NCBI GenBank assembly: GCA_029964075.1
Contig: CM057133.1
Coordinates: 11,556,699-11,620,698, forward strand
Direction: 5' to 3'
DNA: 64,000 nt
Origin: Patiria pectinifera
Taxonomy: Eukaryota; Echinodermata; Asteroidea; Valvatida; Asterinidae
This document shows, in pieces, positions 46,301 through 59,795 of the stretch. The notes under the pieces were generated by a model. It was not told where the DNA came from, ran no database searches, and saw only the letters and a list, made by a program, of their open reading frames with translations. A program made the translations under genes and the position numbers. Each line of letters begins with the position of its first letter. The stretch's first letter is position 1.

Positions 46301-47539
46301 GCCTTCTGTTAACTCAAATGCAGTGGCTATCTTACGACAGCGGTAACACGATTTTCAACAGCTATCGTTACCGTATTGCAAAAATACCATTGGCTTGCGA
46401 AATTATAACATTTATAACTGCCCTTCTAACCAGAGCGCTTTGGTAGCTCGATTGGTTGAATGCTCAATCATGAAGGTCCCGGGATCAAATTTGTGCTAGG
46501 TCTATGCAAAACCTTTATAATTTTCCTGACGGTCGACTGCTGTTAAGGTCATGAAGGTGTAACCTAAAACAAATTATTAACCTATGCATGGAAAAAGTCC
46601 CATTCAACATTGCCCCTAGTCCTTCCCCCCCCCCCCCAGTTTCATTACTTTTGTTTTAACTTTTTAATCAAAATTCAAATTCTAGCCTACTTTTTATTGA
46701 AGTGGGCCTAGATTTAATTTTCTTCTTTGTAATCTTTGGCTTTGGAAAAAATATGTTTTAAAGGGACATAAAGTCCGAAAACCCTTTCTTTGGTTGCTGG
46801 TTCCAAGAGCCACAGATCCTGACGTTGAATATTGTTAGGTCAGGGAACCAGACAAGACGGTCGACTGCCGTTAAGGCATAATGTCACATGTCAATTGTCA
46901 TGCATTTGGTAACAAATTATTATATTAACCTACTGCATTGAAAAAGTTCCATTCAACATTGCCCCCTAAAGTTTAAATCAGTCATGAGAGTGGATTTTCG
47001 TTCTTTTAAAATATGTTATAGGGTCCCAAACTTGACGATTACCCAGTTCGTTCGCCCCTTGCCAGTTCGCCCCACTTGCAACACAGTGGCAGTGTGGGGC
47101 GAAGTGACACTGGGCCAATTGATCTTGCGAATGCGCTGACCTTAATTTAACATAGACCGTACTATAAAGACGTTATTTTCAAACCACAGTTTGCGTAACT
47201 TGCCAATTGTAAACCTATACATACGTCGTTTATACTTGGAATCTCGTTGATCTACTTTCCGTCATTAACCAAATGCAAAATAAGCAAAAAAAATTGAAGC
47301 GTTTTAAACCAAACGGCATTCGCCCGCAAGCAAACATTTCGTGTACGCCGCCATTTTGGTTGCTAAGGGCCAATGAAATGAATTGTGGGAAGGAAGTTAA
47401 AACAAGAAAAATCCATATTTTTCAATTCAAAGACCTTTTTGGAAATGTTTTTATATTAAATATTTACTTACTTTGAGGAAAAAAATGCAAAATAGATTCT
47501 GAAAAATAATAAATCAAAATTTACCGGAAGTTGTGCCAT
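40389..47539 (-). CDS. ENO4: Enolase 4 (ENO4)
   Basis: Exons: 47539-47525 (tentative), 45914-45735, 45330-45202, 45039-44849, 44552-44413, 43945-43785, 43680-43552, 43292-43230, 42755-42591, 41860-41735, 41395-41203, 40996-40929, 40589-40389; GT-AG throughout, 1761 bases, 586 residues. ENO4 is the divergent enolase found in sperm and flagella in mammals. The N-terminal extension has FYKENGVPERLEEILNSMFY and a charged coiled-coil-like stretch (KLQKEKEEAERKERERAAE). The enolase part includes REVLDSRGQPTLQADV, GLNCAASEMFDS-DKGKYEMAQG, SLKLEQMTSVSAIVEASKLI and KFGALARGERISKYNRLLEI. The Lys of SLKL and of VKFG sit where classical enolases have catalytic Lys, while the HRSGETED loop is degenerate (VLGESPDS), so classical glycolytic activity is doubtful. 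If the 15-base first exon is wrong, translation would start at MCASRAS in exon 2. Intron 8 holds a CTTGTGACTGA minisatellite. Confidence 0.92.
41965..42045 (+). mobile_element. tRNA-like SINE head
   Basis: AGCTCAGTGATTGAGTGAG (A-box-like) and GGGTTTGAGTCC (B-box-like) are spaced as in a tRNA, but the arms do not pair. It is read as a tRNA-derived SINE remnant in ENO4 intron 9. Confidence 0.5.
42825..43150. repeat. 10/11-bp ACTTGTGACTG minisatellite (inverted relative of 15.47 kb)
   Basis: About 28 degenerate copies of GACTTGTGATT / GACTTGTGACT occur, the reverse complement of the AGTCACAAGTC unit at 15.47 kb. It lies in ENO4 intron 8. It is more degenerate than the 15.47-kb array, so probably older. 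Confidence 0.9.
45960..47340. other. ENO4 intron 1: SINE head and duplicated block
   Basis: 46020-46195 contains inverted GGGGCTAGC/GCTAGCCCC blocks. A tRNA-like head lies at 46430-46500 (TAGCTCGATTGGTTGAATG, GGGATCAAA). A block beginning GACGGTCGACTGCYGTTAAG and ending CCATTCAACATTGCCCC occurs twice (46530-46620 and 46857-46970). An inverted CAGTTCGCCCCACTTGC pair lies near 47070-47110. No exon is visible. Confidence 0.5.
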
Positions 47540-47660
47540 AGCAACCGCACAGCACTTTGCGCGCACACGTCGTCGTCTGCATCATCCATGTCCATCCATC
47601 ATCCATGTGTCATCGTCGATATGGCCGATCTCATGTTTGTCCACGTAAAAACTCGAACTC
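47340..47660. promoter_or_regulatory. Putative bidirectional ENO4/ANKRD53 promoter
   Basis: CpG-containing stretch between the two head-to-head genes. Visible motifs are GCCGCCATTTTGG (47347-47359, YY1-type on the minus strand), a CCAAT box (47370), ACCGGAAGT (47523-47531, ETS-type) and GTTGCTATGGCA on the minus strand (47534-47545, close to the RFX X-box GTTGCCATGGCAAC). The last overlaps the proposed ENO4 start codon. The transcription starts cannot be seen, so the extent is approximate. Confidence 0.5.
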
Positions 47661-48463
47661 GCTTTTATCTTACTTACTTAACGTAAATCAGCTAACGCTG
47701 CAATAAACATACATGTGTTCTTATTCCTCCATGGTGAGAAGGACATGATAGTGAATCAAAAATTCAACTCTGCTGGCTGCCTTTAAAAAATTAAATGTTC
47801 AACTTCAACATGTGCATGTTCAAGCTTGACTTGAGTTAATTGCAGATGTACACTGCACTCAGCCAATGCATTGGAGGCCTACAATTTCAAGTTCAAGTTC
47901 AAGTCAACCACAGCACAAGGGTGAGATTTGTCAGGATTTGTCTGATTTCAGGATTTTTTGTCAGGCATTATTTTAGCCTGATTGCAGGATTTTTAAAGGG
48001 TGCCCTAGGCCTTGGCCGACATAATACATTATAAAATCTGCGATTTAATAATATGCCACATTTACGGGTCAAGGGCTAGGCCTATTAAACTTTTTACCTT
48101 TATTATTTTCTTTAAAGTTTGAAGTAAATCACAAACATATACATGTATACATGTACCACAGTTACAGGCCCTAGCCCTACGTTGCTCTGGGGCCGTCGGC
48201 AACCCTCGAACCCTCTACCAACATTGACCAATTATAGTATGGATTATTTTTTTCCATATGCCCCCCTCCCCCCTGTTAACAACATAATAGGTCTACATTA
48301 ATTTAAAGATGTTGACATAATTAGTTGTGTGTTTTTCAACGATTTAACAGATTCACTGGACCTCCTTGAATGAGGCTGCAGTCTCCAGTGTTAAGCAGCA
48401 ATAACGCCTACCGGCTACATCAGATGCCAGACACGGCCTCGGTACTTGCCACAAAACTCTGTG

Positions 48464-51207
48464 ATGGAATCCAAACAGCAAGTAGCAGGATCCAGGACAT
48501 CAGCCCAATACCAGCACAGCAAGACAAGCAGCACGGTGCCGACATCGAGTCGGGCAAACTTTGACAACGATGAGTTCATGGCAGCCGCAATTGGAGACAC
48601 GGCTTGGCTGAAGCAGTCCTTGCGATCGGGAAGAGATCCATCTCAGTACGATAGAAATGTGAGCTGGACTTTACATTATACGTGATGACTATAGATAGAC
48701 CCAATTTTATGATGTTACAAAGACTGCTTTTGCAGCACTGGAAGCAAAAGAAATTGTGCAAAGGCATAGGCTAAACGCCACTCAAATATGACATCACTAA
48801 ATTAGGTCTTTATCTTGGGCCTAATTAGGGTAAGTCCAAGAAAAGGTCCCTTTTTGTCCCATACTCAACACCATGTTTTCTTCAATTACATAATCATCGC
48901 AAAGACTAATAGCATAAAAAGTGTTGTGGGTATTCTCCTTGCAGATGCCCAACATTAAAATAAAGAACACTGAAATCCATGAATATCTTTAAGAGGTTAA
49001 AGTTTTGTTACATATGGGAGATAGCATGCGCAAATTCTTGGACTTGCCGTTTAACTTCCCTTTTAAAGATCCATTTAAGCCATAAATCAGAAGAAAGATA
49101 AAATCAGACATTACTGGAATGAAAAATGATCAGATTAACCACGATAAAAGGAGGGACTTTAGCATCAGCATTTTTGCTTTGATTTGTTTTCAAAATAAAT
49201 ATTACTTTCCTTTCATTCTACCAGGGTCTGGCAGCCATTCATCTTGCCGCTCTCCACGGCCGGCTGGAATGTCTGAAACTCCTGGTGGAGAAATACAAGG
49301 TGGATGTGGATCTGCCCAGCACCACAGGCTGGCGACCACTCCACCTAGCCATCAATAGTAGGACCGGCAAACGATCACTCAACTGCTTGCAGTATCTGCT
49401 GGACCAAGGAGCGAATCCCTCGCTGTAAGTTCATGATGGTCTGGACAGGATGGACGGGGAAGGGCATTGTACTTCACAAGTCCATCACAAATCATCAAGT
49501 CCTTAGTCCAATCACAAACCATTCAACTGAAACTTAAGGCTTTCCTTTTGATGTCGTAAATACCCTGATACTTGGGACCAGTGTTGTAGTACTTGTACTT
49601 GTACTCAAGATATTTTTTTGGTACTTGTGCTCATCTCAATACTGTTTTGGACTGACTTTTGAATTTATGATTTATGATTTAGTTGTTACCTGACTTGTAA
49701 TGCACTTGAGATGGATCTGACTTCAACACTTGACCTTCATGACGTTTGATTTTTGATAGATTTGTGGCCTTGTAAAGTACTTTACCACGATAACTAATTG
49801 TGTTCCTCTGTTTTTGTCCTTAGAGTTAACAGCGACGAATTGACGCCTGCCCACCAAGCGGCCATAGAGGGCAGCGTGAAGTGCCTGGAAGCACTAATCA
49901 AAGGTAATGCTGCCATTCACTTACCAGACGACAAAGGCCATCTACCACTTGACTATGCTAAGATCTGGGGCCATAGGAAATGTGCCCGGTAAGTACAAGT
50001 AACAAGTTCTTTTTGGGGGGGGGGGATAAATGTTCATAAAACTTGTCATTCGCACAGAATGCACACAAAAATACATCATACAAAGTTGTAGGTGCACATT
50101 TGCTTTTCAGAGTCTATTGTTTTGCACTTTTTATACAAAGGTTGTTGTGCCCCTCCCCACTTCAAAAAAAAATACACTGGAAAATCTTGAGAACTGATAC
50201 ATTAAGAGGACATTTTGCTGCATATTAGGGACATTAAAAAACTAACTGAAAAAAAATCACAAAAAAATCCAGTGCCTTAATGTAATGTGAGAGTAAGTCT
50301 CTGTAAGTACCTTGAAAGTGAGTTTTGATCATTCTACAGGATTCTAGCATCTGAAAGCTGGAGGCAAGGCAAAGATTATCAGTCTGAGGAGATGCAGAAA
50401 CTGAAATATCTCCGCACCTTGAAAGAAGATGATGAAAAGGATGCAGAAGAATCCAAGCTGGCCGGAAAGGAGTTCTACGGCAGTTTGTCCTTCACAAATT
50501 GGCTGGATGAAAGAGGGCTCCAGCCCAAGCCGATCGGGCCTCCTTTGAAAAGAGTCTCTCGGCCTGAAGTAACGCTGAAATCAGGCGATGTAGGAGTCAA
50601 TAAAAACAGGCTGTATAAAGCTAATAGTATGTCTCAGGGCAAGTCGAGGAATTTACCAAAGGAGCAACCAGTTTCTAGCAAGGCACAGCAGAAAGGGAAA
50701 GCCCCTGAGGAAAAGTCGGCAAGGAATAAGCCAAACAAAACAGGGGATGTCGCACAGCAGAAGCAGGGTCCTCGCGTGGCTTTTGCCAGCTTACCTGACG
50801 GCAGGAGAATGCCAAGACTTGAAATGGCAGAGATGCCTGACCTCCCAGAGGATGTTGTGGAAAGGGTATTGGAGCAGAAACCCTCACCCCATGACCGCCC
50901 TCTAGAGTTCAAATGCAAGAACATCATCGACGCGCAACACCGGCGGCTGTTCGCAGGCGACACCAAGACGGAATCAGAGATGTATGCACACATCTCAGAT
51001 AGTCTAGATTCCCGACTGTTTCCCGGTAATTCACGACTTTTGTTGGAGACGCAGGCAAGTTCTCGGTCTAGTCAGAGTGGGGGTTCGAGTGGGTCGCGGG
51101 ATATTGACATCGAGAGGGTTTCGAAGATGATGAAGGAACTATCTAGGCCGCGGATATTTCCAGCCATTGAGGGGCACAGCTACAAGTATTCCTTTGAGGT
51201 CTTATGA
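48464..51207 (+). CDS. ANKRD53: Ankyrin repeat domain protein 53 (ANKRD53)
   Basis: Exons 48464-48658, 49225-49424, 49824-49988, 50340-51207; GT-AG, 1428 bases, 475 residues. The ankyrin part spans about residues 45-175: EFMAAAIGDTAWLKQSLRSG, then GLAAIHLAALHGRLECLKLL, GWRPLHLAIN, a LTPAHQAAIEGSVKCLEALI repeat, then DYAKIWGHRKCAR. This is followed by WRQGKDYQSEEMQKLKYLRT, the conserved helical stretch after the repeats in ANKRD53. The long C-terminal part is basic and low-complexity with a conserved-looking MPDLPEDVVERVLEQ. Vertebrate ANKRD53 is a spindle/chromosome-segregation factor. The start is the first ATG in the open frame; the frame stays open to about 48395 without another ATG. A short overlapping upstream ORF starts at 48370 in another frame. 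Identification is reinforced by the convergent TEX261 next door, as in vertebrates. Confidence 0.85.
49580..49730. repeat. 151-bp element: AGTGTTGTAGT ... ACTTCAACACT with CTTGT repeats
   Basis: It starts with AGTGTTGTAGT and ends with GACTTCAACACT, which are inverted copies. The interior holds degenerate ACTTGTACTT / GACTTGTAATG units. This is the clearest complete member of the tandem-repeat family of this window and lies in ANKRD53 intron 2. A short CACAAGTCCATCACAAATC patch lies just upstream at 49475. Confidence 0.65.
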
Positions 51208-51574
51208 TGAATTATGTGTGCACAATGATGTCTCACAGTCACATGTCAATTTAGTGTATTAGTTTACCTAATTCATACCTTATTAACTGGGATTTGATTT
51301 TCCCGTAATTACAGATTGATGGTGCCATTTTTCTAGATTGCAGATAACTTCTGCGGCGCCATATGCTTTTCTTGTATGTTATCTTTGTTTACGTCAAAAC
51401 AGCCTACTTTAACTTATTACATGATGCATCCCTGAAAATAATCATGTTTTGTTTCTGTATGATACTTCATATCAGCATTAAGCCAAGTACTTAAGTCACA
51501 AATATTGTGAGTAAAATACTAGATGTTTTCAAAAATATAGGCTTATATTTGTTTATGACTGACCATAGTCTGAG

Positions 51575-51580
51575 AATAAA
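51575..51580 (+). terminator. Candidate poly(A) signal of ANKRD53 (proximal)
   Basis: AATAAA 368 bases after the ANKRD53 stop codon. A second AATAAA lies at 51883-51888, so two 3' ends are possible. Confidence 0.45.
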
Positions 51581-51889
51581 GCATTACTTGTATTTGCATT
51601 TTAACATGTTTATGACAAATAAGTGTTAAGCAAATTCTACTTCATTTTCAACTTTGAAAATTGCATGTTTTTAAACCAGCATTACTTACTTTCACTGATT
51701 TGGTATTTGAGGGACTTTAGTCTTCAGGTGCGTTTGTAATTCTTTTTTTTTCTTTTTTTGGAAATTTACTTCACGTACATGTATTAGGAAAGGTTTTGCC
51801 CTACCAAGAACATCAACGGCATGCTTTAATTTAGCCCAGGCTATTATCATGTGCATAAACAAGTATACTATAAATTGTATCAAATAAAT

Positions 51890-53830
51890 CTTGCATTAAT
51901 TTTCTATGCCTGTAAGTTGATATTTTGTTAAGCAAGGTGTCAATAGTCTTTGTAAAATTGGTGTACAAACTGCAAGGCCAATACACTGCGGTATGGTAGG
52001 ATTGCAAAACACTGAGAGGGATTTTTACAGCTTGTATAGAATTTAATTAGCCGAAAATAAAGGGCATGTTATTAACGTTGTAAACTTTGACACTGTAGAT
52101 ATGTATCTTTAACCGAGTACAAAATGAAATGCGATATAAAACGGATCACTTTGTACCATAGATTTTGAAACAAAAGCTAACAACCTTTTATCAAGTTGGC
52201 TTATCAATGTTGGGACGAGCTGCTAAATGTGCCATCAACGTGGAGACTGTGTTGAAAAGGGAGGTAGACATGATGGTTTACATACATGTACATAAAATGG
52301 TGTTTGGTTTATCATGTGTGATTAATAAATAAGTCGTTCTTAAGGTTTGTTTCTTTAAACTACCTGTCCTATGCCAAGATGTGTTCAAATCATACATGTG
52401 GGTAAGACAAACGCCAGCACCCCAACAGATTTAGGCTAGTAAAATATTAATGTGTTTTGATCAGTGTTTTTGGGCGCTAAAATTTGGTATAAATCATTAA
52501 CCCATGAACAACATTATGCTTTACTATCAACTATTTTCATGCATCAAAACCTTCAAAATCCCTCTCCCATTTCAACAGTAGTTGAATTCAATAAACTTTG
52601 TTTAAAAAGTGCCCTATTTGTGAACTATTAATTTTGGTCATTGCTTGAAACCACACACTCATAAAAAAGGAAAAACAACATTCATAATTTGACATAAAGC
52701 TATGTAAATGTATTTATTAACTTTTGCAAGCATCAACTTTAATATTTGTGGGGTTTTTTTTCCCTTCAGAAATCACAGTATAAAACTTTTTCCTCACATC
52801 CCTATAGCATGATACACGTACCATCCAACACCTAGCAAAGTACAACGTATCACAGTACTGACATTTTACTCTACCCATGAAAATTTCACGATACAACTTC
52901 TGTGCATTTTGCTTTAAAGTTTGTGAATAACCATGAAAGAATCGGAAAAAATCTCAAAGATTTTCTTTTAAATAGTAGTAGTTTGGTATCTTCAGCACAT
53001 GCGCATTAGTACGAAAGCAAAAGTTATTCATACTGCATGCATGTATCTTACTACACCTATGCTTAGCATTTTTCATATTGTTTGAATTTCAGTCAAAATT
53101 ACATCCGGCAAAACAAATCAGAATTACGAAAGAATCCAACCCCCCCCCCAAAAAAAAACCCAAAAAATGTTATGTACAGCTGTACCACATCTACTGGACT
53201 TTGTCCATAAATTAGCTCATATGTACAGGAGCTATCTACTCGATCATGTCCATACATGGATGTTTGTACAGAATACGACAGGTGTGTAATTTCTTTGGAG
53301 AAAATACACCATGTTATGGTACTTAGTATGTACAAAAAAAAAGAATAGCAAAGAATAATCCATTTCCATTAAACTCAGAATAAGCATACATACAGTCAAG
53401 TCTTGTTGATACAAACTCGTTGGGACCTAGCCAAATTGTTTGTTATATCAGAATTTTGTATTAAGAGGAACATCAGTCCCATTCATTATGCACATAAATG
53501 TACAGTCAGGACCAAGGCTGTATGTCTGTTATAACCAGAACTTGTATTAACAGAGTTTGTACTAATTAGAGTCGACTGTACCTCAAATACAAGCTTTAGA
53601 TGTGGTTTATAACCCCAGGTATTGACCTCTGAACTCTGACCCATCAACTGATTGGGTTAGAACTTGAAGAAACAGTGATGCAATCAACAAGCATCAACTT
53701 AGAAAATAACTATGCAAATTGTGCAACAATATTCTAAAGGCTAATTAATTTTCCAGTCTAAACTAATAGCACACATGGCAATAACTCAGACATGACTGAA
53801 TACATGTTGGTGGCATTAGGCAAGACTCGA
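51890..53830. other. Intergenic between convergent ANKRD53 and TEX261
   Basis: AT-rich with short simple runs only. Part may be TEX261 3' UTR. No gene or element was recognised. Confidence 0.4.
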
Positions 53831-53834
53831 GCAG

Positions 53835-54125
53835 GAACGTGGAAGTGTGGCCTAGCGGCAAGGGTTCGTGACTCATGATCAGAGGGTCAGGGGTTCGAAT
53901 CCAGCTGCCGGCCATACGTTGTGTCCTTGGGCAAGGCACTTAATCCCCACTTGCCTCTCTCCACCCAGGAGTATAAATGGGTACCAGCATTAGCTGGGGA
54001 GTAACCTGCGATGGACTGGCATCCTGTCCAAGGGGAATAGAAATATTCTCAGTCGTTTCATGCCATGGAAACCGGAGATAAACGCCGGCCTGATGGGCCA
54101 TATTGGCTCGGGACAGACTTTACAA
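53835..54125 (+). mobile_element. tRNA-derived SINE
   Basis: Starts with GTGGCCTAGCGGCAAGGGTT (A-box type) and GGGGTTCGAATCC (B-box type). The body then has TCCTTGGGCAAGGCACTTAA and ACCCAGGAGTATAAATGGGT, and a 3' part with CTGCGATGGACTGGCATCC and CATGCCATGGAAACCGGAGA. It is well preserved, more complete than the minus-strand relative at 10880-11220, and lies beyond the TEX261 3' end. Confidence 0.8.
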
Positions 54126-54129
54126 GCAG

Positions 54130-55076
54130 GAACATAAACGTGCACATTGGCCAATGAGCTAAAATCTCGCTTCACGTAGCGGTGTGCATTTACAGATTGT
54201 ATGGGAACCAGGTACCCTACCGAGTACCTGTGAAAGAAACCCAACCCCAAATTCAAATCCTGGAAGTTGTCTTCAGGGCATTATAGCTTTCGCGAGCGTC
54301 ATCTGTCGCGCCTTAAAAATGCACATAAACGTGACATCTTTTGGTTTTCATTTTGAAAATTCCCTACAATTGGCCTTCACAACCCTTCTTTTTCATTTTG
54401 TGTGAGGTTACTATCTAATTTGTAAAGTTGGTTACAGGTACCCGATTGCATAATGCGACATCAGTGGTCGGCTATTCGGGTACCCGCTTCCCATGCACAC
54501 TTCTAACTTTACTTCACAAAACCCAAAGCTGTACAAACACAACACACTGTACATCCAACCCGTGTATCAATGTGTACGAATGGCTACATAACCCAATCCT
54601 CAATCGATCCAAGCTAACCCTAGCAAAGGACGATTACAATGTAATCTGAATACTTGTACCATGCATAAATGGAAACCCATTACCTGGCATGTCTTCATAG
54701 ATACAATGTACACGTTCAACGAAACACTGTGTTTCTCCTCAATGCCAATGGAGTTTTCTTCGTCTACTGCCAGCAGCATCTCTTGCCTTAGACCGGAGGC
54801 CAATTTCATGGACATTCGTAGCACAGAATTCTGCTCAGTACAGAAGAGATTTGTTAAGCAAAAGCGGTTTCATCAGCCAAAATGCGATGTTATGTACATT
54901 GAGCTTAACTGGTACACTACCAGATTTTACTAAGCACAAACATTACTAAGCAGAATTTTCTGACTAGCAGTTCCGTGAAATTGAACCCAGCTTTGGCGTG
55001 CGTTGGGAACTTCAAGAGTTTGCCCTACATTAGATTGTCTAAGATTACTAATGGTATTTACTCTAGGTTTGAAGGA
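54130..55076. other. TEX261 3' flank, possible old repeat
   Basis: Contains inverted GGTACCCG blocks (54430-54485) and a TTAAGCAAAAG / TACTAAGCAGAATT stretch (54850-54965) that looks like an interspersed repeat. No reading frame is supported. Confidence 0.35.
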
Positions 55077-58571
<3,495 letters not shown>

Positions 58572-59795
58572 CTTGGAATATTAGAGGGGTTTCTTAAGCA
58601 TGTAAGACTGAAGTAAGTGTCATCGTCATCACGATCGACTGCACTGCACTATGCCGTCGACTTGCTAAATGTGACACCGGCGCCGCGGCGAAGAGAGTCG
58701 AGTCGAATGGTGGCGCTGTTGTGCCCATTCTTGAAAATCACGCATTCTCGAAAATGGGCAGGCACATTCTCGAGAATGTGCAACTGGATCCTTGCTCAAT
58801 CTTGGCAAAAAATAACTCTTCCAGATTGAGCGCACATTCTTGAGAATGCGCGACAAGATAACGGTCTTGTCGATGCCGAGCACCGGCTGCGCTTGGCAAG
58901 TCTAGCTGCATCCTCGTTCACTGATTCTTAATAATTATACTGTTGCAACGCAAGGCGCTGAAAAGTAGAGTGGATATGAAAAGTATACGCGTATATTGGG
59001 GGAGGGGACCAGGGGAAAAAATAAGAAGAAAGAATTCAGATTTTTGGGATAATAAAAGAGGGGGGCGGGGACGTAATGAAGAATGTGAAGAATGAGAATG
59101 AATGCTGCGACATCCCATAGTGCTAATGCTATTTCCCATTTAAATTGCCACCAATTTATTGTTCACACCCCACCATAACGTCGCAGAGCTGGATTCTATC
59201 TAGTCAAAAGAGCAATTTTGGCAGCTTCTGGACATCGTTTTTTTTTCGTGGCACGCATATGATACATACAGGGACTTGTACTTGTCTAGCCTAAACAAAG
59301 CACTTCCCAGACTAGTTCCCAGTCCTCCGTTATTACAAACTTCCCATAAGTAGGCAGGAAAAAGCAATAATAACAGGTTTAATTTGATTCAAATTATCGT
59401 AGTTATACGAGTACAGTACAGAAGCATGGAACATTTTCTTTCCTCTTTATATGAATTGTTTCCCTGTTAACCGCTATACAATTCATTTAACATAATTATG
59501 TCGTGCAATGTTTGTTAAGATTGGGCAAAATTAATAAATTGTGCACGTGGTATTCCCACCCAATCTTAAGAATGAGCGCTCATTTTCAAGAATGGGCGCT
59601 CATTCTTCAGAATGCGCGCTCATTTTCGAGAATGCGTGATTTTCAAGAATGGGCACAACAGCGCCCTCTAGCTATTTACCGGAAACAAAAGCCACTGCGC
59701 GCAAGTCATTAAGACGGTTGGTCTGCAAGATGGTTAATTTAAGGGATAATTTCAACGAATTTTGGCGCAAAAAAGACCGATTTTAGCTAAGCAGA
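58572..59795. promoter_or_regulatory. Head-to-head TEX261/NEURL1 intergenic region
   Basis: Divergent start codons are 1.22 kb apart, and 954 bases of this are the TIR element at 58712-59665. Only about 140 bases next to TEX261 (CGCCGCGGCG block) and 130 bases next to NEURL1 (CACTGCGCGC, ACCGGAAAC, CAAGATGG) are outside it. Core promoters probably lie in these edges. No TATA box is convincing. Confidence 0.45.
58712..59665. mobile_element. 954-bp TIR element with perfect 45-bp ends
   Basis: 58712-58756 and 59621-59665 are exact reverse complements over 45 bases, beginning GGCGCTGTTGTGCCCATTC. Subterminal regions repeat inverted TTC/GAA motifs (ATTCTCGAGAATGTGC, ATTTTCGAGAATGCGTG). No transposase frame is visible, so it is non-autonomous. 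A truncated copy lies at 27051-27573. Identical TIRs suggest relatively recent activity. Confidence 0.9.

Noticed and set aside
48370-48564. 64-codon frame starting upstream of ANKRD53
   Set aside because: It is in a different frame from the ankyrin exons and has no family match; at most an upstream ORF.
50634-50993. 119-codon minus-strand frame
   Set aside because: Antisense shadow of the last ANKRD53 exon.
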